DNA of 64,000 nt, from the NCBI GenBank assembly GCA_002331385.1, contig DCYB01000010.1, positions 186,001 to 250,000 on the forward strand, written 5' to 3'. This DNA comes from Comamonadaceae bacterium UBA2121 (GTDB lineage Bacteria; Pseudomonadota; Gammaproteobacteria; Burkholderiales; Burkholderiaceae_C). Position 1 is the stretch's first letter, and each line of letters starts with the position of its first letter. Made by a program: the position numbers and the translations under genes. Below, one piece after another: positions 60,845-64,000 of this stretch. The notes below the pieces were generated by a model. That model ran no database searches. It saw only the letters and a list, made by a program, of their open reading frames with translations, and was not told the DNA's origin.

Positions 60845-61318
60845 TCAACGATGGCGGCTTTTCATTGCGCGTTCCACTTCGCGCTTGCCTTCGCGATCCT
60901 TGATGGTGTCGCGCTTGTCGTGCTCGGCCTTGCCCTTGGCCAGCGCGATGTCGCATTTGGCGCGGCCGTCCTTCCAATGCAGGTTGATGGGCACCAGCGT
61001 GTAGCCCTTTTGCTCGACCTTGCCGATCAGGCGTTTGATCTCATCCTTGTGCATGAGCAGCTTCTTGATGCGTGCAGCATCCGGGCTGACGTGCGTGGAC
61101 GCGGTCTTGAGCGGGCTGATCTGGCAGCCGATGAGGAACAACTCGCCGTCCTTGATGACCACGTAGCCGTCCGTCAGTTGCGCCTTGCCCTGACGCAGCG
61201 CCTTCACTTCCCAGCCGTGCAGGACCATGCCTGCCTCATGGCGTTCTTCAAAGAAATAGTTGAAGGAGGCCTTCTTGTTTTCCGCGATGCGCGACGATGT
61301 ATCAGGTTTCTTAGCCAT
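60845..61318 (-). CDS. smpB: SsrA-binding protein SmpB
   Basis: A 157-residue tmRNA partner for trans-translation: IAENKKASFNYFFEERHEAGMVLHGWEVKALRQGKAQLTDGYV, then INLHWKDGRAKCDIALAKGKAEHDKRDTIKDRE and a basic tail. Full length. Divergent from ratA. The tmRNA gene is not in this window. Confidence 0.95.
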   Translation of the reverse strand: MAKKPDTSSRIAENKKASFNYFFEERHEAGMVLHGWEVKALRQGKAQLTDGYVVIKDGELFLIGCQISPLKTASTHVSPDAARIKKLLMHKDEIKRLIGKVEQKGYTLVPINLHWKDGRAKCDIALAKGKAEHDKRDTIKDREGKREVERAMKSRHR

Positions 61319-61519
61319 GGTGAATAGATGCGGCGCTCTTCGAGGGATTAAAGCCCTCTCTACAATATTGGGTTGTCGTCTCGCAATCGGTGATTCTAGT
61401 TCGCTGTGGCGAACACCATCGCGATGTCACCTTGATGTCAGCCTGTGGATCCCCCGATTGTGGGCGAGATGAGTCGAATCGCAGGACCGTTGCCCGGCGC
61501 AAACGGTCACCCACACAAG

Positions 61520-61960
61520 ATGAAAACAGTCAACAAGTCCGTCCTGATCTGGTACAGCCCTGAAGAGATGTTCGCCCTCGTGTCCGATGTGGCCAAGTAT
61601 CCCGAATTTTTGCCATGGTGCGATTCTGCTCGCGTGCTGGAGCAGGACGAGCAGGGCATGACCGCGGAAGTCGGGATGGCGCTTGGGGGCTTTCGCAAGT
61701 CTTTCATCACGCGCAATACACACGAGGCAGGGCGCAAGATTGCCATGCGGCTGGTGAAGGGGCCGTTTTCCCGGTTGGAGGGCGATTGGTACTTCCATCC
61801 CGTGGGCGACGGCACGCAGCGGGCGTGCAAGGTCGAGTTGCAGCTTACCTACGGCTTTGACAGCATGGCGCTGTCCGCCATCGTCGGCCCCGTGTTCGAC
61901 AAGATCGCCGGCTCGATGGTGGATGCCTTCATTGAGCGCGCCGAGAAGGTCTATGGCTGA
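61520..61960 (+). CDS. ratA: RatA-family protein (START-like, type II toxin RatA/CoQ-binding)
   Basis: A 146-residue SRPBCC-fold protein: KTVNKSVLIWYSPEEMFALVSDVAKYPEFLPWC and the C-terminal FDKIAGSMVDAFIERAEKVYG. Known as an inhibitor of 70S formation in E. coli and as a Coq10-like ubiquinone-binding protein elsewhere. The start at 61520 is the family start. It overlaps rnfH by eight bases. Confidence 0.9.
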   Translation: MKTVNKSVLIWYSPEEMFALVSDVAKYPEFLPWCDSARVLEQDEQGMTAEVGMALGGFRKSFITRNTHEAGRKIAMRLVKGPFSRLEGDWYFHPVGDGTQRACKVELQLTYGFDSMALSAIVGPVFDKIAGSMVDAFIERAEKVYG

Positions 61961-62300
61961 TCAGCCACTGGATGCAACCGGATTGCTGAGGGTGGAAGTC
62001 GTCACCTCGACGGCGGCGCGCCAGACACAGGAGTGGCCGCTGGCGCTATCTGCCGGCGCGAGCGTCAAAGATGCGCTTGTGGCCTGTGGGCTGGATGCTG
62101 AAGATACCGCTTTTTCCGCCAGCGTGTGGGGCAGACATGTGGCGTTGCAGCGCAAACTGCGCGATGGGGACCGCATCGAGTGGTGCCGCGCATTGAAGGT
62201 GGATCCTAAAGTGGCTCGGCGCCAGCGATTTGCCAGTCAAGGGCGGCGCTCGGCGGGCCTGTTTGCCCGCGCACGGCCGGGCGCCAAGTCGGGTTATTGA
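61953..62300 (+). CDS. rnfH: RnfH family protein
   Basis: A 115-residue ubiquitin-like beta-grasp protein of the RnfH (RatB) family: LRVEVVTSTAARQTQEWPLALSAGASVKDALVACGL and SVWGRHVALQRKLRDGDRIEWCRALKVDPKVARRQRF. The function is unclear. It usually follows ratA, as here. Confidence 0.88.
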   Translation: MADQPLDATGLLRVEVVTSTAARQTQEWPLALSAGASVKDALVACGLDAEDTAFSASVWGRHVALQRKLRDGDRIEWCRALKVDPKVARRQRFASQGRRSAGLFARARPGAKSGY

Positions 62301-62306
62301 TCTGAA

Positions 62307-62339
62307 ACAAAAAAGCCGCCTGATGGTGGCAGGCGGCTT
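62307..62339 (-). terminator. Intrinsic terminator, mainly for the DUF4124 gene
   Basis: AAGCCGCCTG (62313-62322) and CAGGCGGCTT (62330-62339), 7-base loop; six T follow in the minus direction. It lies between two converging genes. Confidence 0.85.
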
Positions 62340-62365
62340 CTAGAATCCCCAAAGGGACGTGTCGC

Positions 62366-62914
62366 TTACTGCGCAGCCGGCGCTGGGCCGCACTCCGTGG
62401 CAATGTTCTGGTCAGCACGTTTGAGTTCGGCCTCGCGCGTGGCGTCATCCATGAAGCCGCGCTCCCCCTTTTCGTTCACATGGCTTACCAATTGACCTGA
62501 CGTCAACGTGGCCTTGGCCTTCTGTGCGCGCGCGCAGTTTTCTGCACGCACCTTGGCTGCGCGCTCGGCCTCGGCTTTCTTCTTGGCTGCCTCTGCTGCG
62601 TCGGCCTTGGCCTTGTTCTCTTCGAGCTGCTTGTCCTTGCCCGAACCCAGAGGCAGGGCCGGCGCAGACGTGGGCGCGCTGGCGGAGGCTGCCTGAGTGT
62701 CTCCGTTGCCCACGGGTGCGGATGCAGCATCGGCGGCGCGGGATTTACCCCCGTTGCCCGGCTCCTTGAGGATGTTCTTTTGCGGCACATCCATTGGCGG
62801 CGGACGATCGCTGAAGACCTTGCGCCCATCCTTGTCCAGCCATTGCCATTGAGCAGACGCGGCCATGGCCCAGGAGCAGGCTATCGTCAACAGAATTAAC
62901 TTGTAAGGTTTCAT
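62366..62914 (-). CDS. DUF4124 domain protein
   Basis: A 182-residue exported protein: signal peptide MKPYKLILLTIACSWAMAASA, the DUF4124 core QWQWLDKDGRKVFSDRPPPMDVPQKNIL, and an Ala/Lys/Glu-rich helical tail. Common in beta- and gammaproteobacteria, function unknown. The start at 62914 is the residue before the signal peptide. Divergent from guaB. Confidence 0.87.
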   Translation of the reverse strand: MKPYKLILLTIACSWAMAASAQWQWLDKDGRKVFSDRPPPMDVPQKNILKEPGNGGKSRAADAASAPVGNGDTQAASASAPTSAPALPLGSGKDKQLEENKAKADAAEAAKKKAEAERAAKVRAENCARAQKAKATLTSGQLVSHVNEKGERGFMDDATREAELKRADQNIATECGPAPAAQ

Positions 62915-63017
62915 GGGCCAAGTGTATCCGTGGCGTGCAGCGGTTTCCAAGCGTTTGACGGAGTTTCCCTGCAGAAGTGTGACATGGCGGGTACAATCCT
63001 TTTTTTGGAGCTTTCAC

Positions 63018-64000
63018 ATGCGCCTTCTTGGTAAAGCGCTCACCTTCGACGATGTGTTGCTGGTGCCCGCCTTCTCCCAGGTCCTTCCCAAGGACACAAA
63101 TCTCGCCACGCGCTTCACGCGCAACATCACACTGAACCTGCCGCTCGTGTCCGCCGCTATGGACACCGTGACCGAGGCGCGTCTGGCTATTGCCATCGCC
63201 CAGGAAGGCGGAATCGGCGTGGTCCACAAGAACATGACTGCCGAGCAGCAGGCCGCCGAGGTCGACAAGGTCAAGCGCCATGAGTCCGGCGTGGTCCATG
63301 ACCCGGTGGTGATCACCCCCGAGCACACAGTGCTGTCCGTGCTGCAACTGTCCGAAGAGCGCGGAATTTCCGGCTTTCCGGTAGTGGACGGCGGTAAGGT
63401 GGTGGGCATCGTCACGAGCCGCGACGTGCGTTTCGAGACCCGTTACGACGTCAAGGTCAAGGAAATCATGACGCCGCGCGAGCGTTTGATCACCGTGAAC
63501 GAAAAGGACGGCACCACTCCCGAGCAAGCCAAGGCTCTGCTGAACAAGCACAAGCTGGAGCGATTGCTGGTGGTAAATGACGCCTTCGAACTGAAGGGCC
63601 TCATCACCGTCAAGGACATCAACAAGCAGACGATTTTCCCCAACGCAGCGCGTGACTCCGCGGGCCGCCTGCGCGTGGCCGCAGCGGTCGGTGTGGGTGC
63701 TGGCACGGAAGAGCGCGTGGCCTTGCTGGTCAAGGCAGGCGTGGACGCCATCGTGGTGGACACAGCCCACGGCCACAGCAAGGGCGTGATTGACCGCGTT
63801 CGCTGGGTCAAGGAACATTACCCGCAAGTCGAAGTCATCGGTGGCAACATCGCCACGGGCGAAGCAGCCAAGGCACTGGTGGAAGCCGGCGCGGACGCAG
63901 TCAAGGTCGGCATCGGCCCGGGCTCGATCTGCACCACCCGTATCGTGGCGGGTGTGGGCGTGCCCCAGATCATGGCCATCGACAGCGTGGCCAAGGCGCT
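63018..64000 (+). CDS. guaB: Inosine-5'-monophosphate dehydrogenase, 5' part
   Basis: The first 327 residues are visible; the window ends inside the gene. TIM-barrel start TFDDVLLVPAFSQVLP, the two CBS domains inserted at about 90-210, and the active-site loop GPGSICTTR with the catalytic Cys near residue 305. First committed step of GMP synthesis. GGAG is placed before the ATG. Confidence 0.96.
   Translation, partial: MRLLGKALTFDDVLLVPAFSQVLPKDTNLATRFTRNITLNLPLVSAAMDTVTEARLAIAIAQEGGIGVVHKNMTAEQQAAEVDKVKRHESGVVHDPVVITPEHTVLSVLQLSEERGISGFPVVDGGKVVGIVTSRDVRFETRYDVKVKEIMTPRERLITVNEKDGTTPEQAKALLNKHKLERLLVVNDAFELKGLITVKDINKQTIFPNAARDSAGRLRVAAAVGVGAGTEERVALLVKAGVDAIVVDTAHGHSKGVIDRVRWVKEHYPQVEVIGGNIATGEAAKALVEAGADAVKVGIGPGSICTTRIVAGVGVPQIMAIDSVAKA

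Noticed and set aside
60815..61519. tmRNA gene next to smpB
   Set aside because: I see no tRNA-Ala-like ends or tag reading frame in the gaps around smpB.

Overview
The window is high-GC DNA from a betaproteobacterium, most likely a member of the Comamonadaceae (Comamonas, Delftia or Acidovorax-like). The right part holds chromosomal housekeeping genes in the order usual for that group: rnr; rimP-nusA-infB-rbfA-truB-typA; smpB, ratA, rnfH, a DUF4124 gene and guaB. The genus assignment is an inference from gene order and protein style; no rRNA or marker phylogeny is available here.

Layout. (1) 1-8.85 kb, minus strand: one tightly packed seven-gene unit that joins a heavy-metal RND efflux pump (adaptor, permease, DUF3240 protein, outer-membrane channel) to envelope lipid enzymes (PAP2 phosphatase, EptA/MCR-type phosphoethanolamine transferase with a frameshift at an A8 run, diacylglycerol kinase). 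(2) 9.1-13.9 kb: cytochrome b561 and a VIT-type iron/manganese transporter (plus), then a ferric-reductase-like flavohaem protein with a two-component system (minus). Matching hexamer-N5-hexamer direct repeats, PmrA-box-like in layout, lie upstream of both minus-strand units, so the two-component system may control both. (3) 14.1-36.1 kb: an integrated mobile element with a Tn4371-like maintenance core: relaxase, TraF peptidase, DUF2840, small partition protein, ParA, iterons, RepA, excisionase-like HTH, DUF2285, DUF2958, XRE regulator, ParB, DUF932. Cargo is a PadR-regulated chromate transporter, an IS110-family insertion sequence, a 3'-broken HNH-like gene, a three-gene ABC-3C conflict system with a nuclease-like effector, and a HigBA toxin-antitoxin pair. 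A tyrosine integrase lies next to two identical tRNA-Leu(CAG) genes. No type IV secretion genes are present, so the element looks mobilisable or decayed. Its left end was not found, and regions 1 and 2 may be cargo.

(4) 36.4-50.5 kb: RNase R, an SDR dehydrogenase, two multihaem cytochromes c with a thioredoxin, and the rimP-typA translation operon behind a promoter with an early terminator-like hairpin. (5) 50.5-54.0 kb: a visibly AT-richer stretch with a DUF4198 protein and a TonB-dependent siderophore receptor preceded by a Fur-box-like site. (6) 54.3-58.4 kb: CoA-transferase, MaoC-like hydratase and Bug-type binding protein (an organic-acid uptake and activation unit), then an enoyl-CoA hydratase/3-hydroxyisobutyryl-CoA hydrolase family gene. 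(7) 58.5-60.8 kb: a copper/cytochrome-oxidase assembly group (DUF2946-like, SCO, PCuAC, small cytochrome c). (8) 60.8-64.0 kb: smpB, ratA-rnfH, DUF4124 and the 5' part of guaB.

The strongest candidates for little-described biology are the ABC-3C system, the metal-efflux/lipid A operon with its shared regulatory boxes and possible frameshifting, the iterons with a partial copy beside the relaxase, and the dispersed non-coding repeats of the element.
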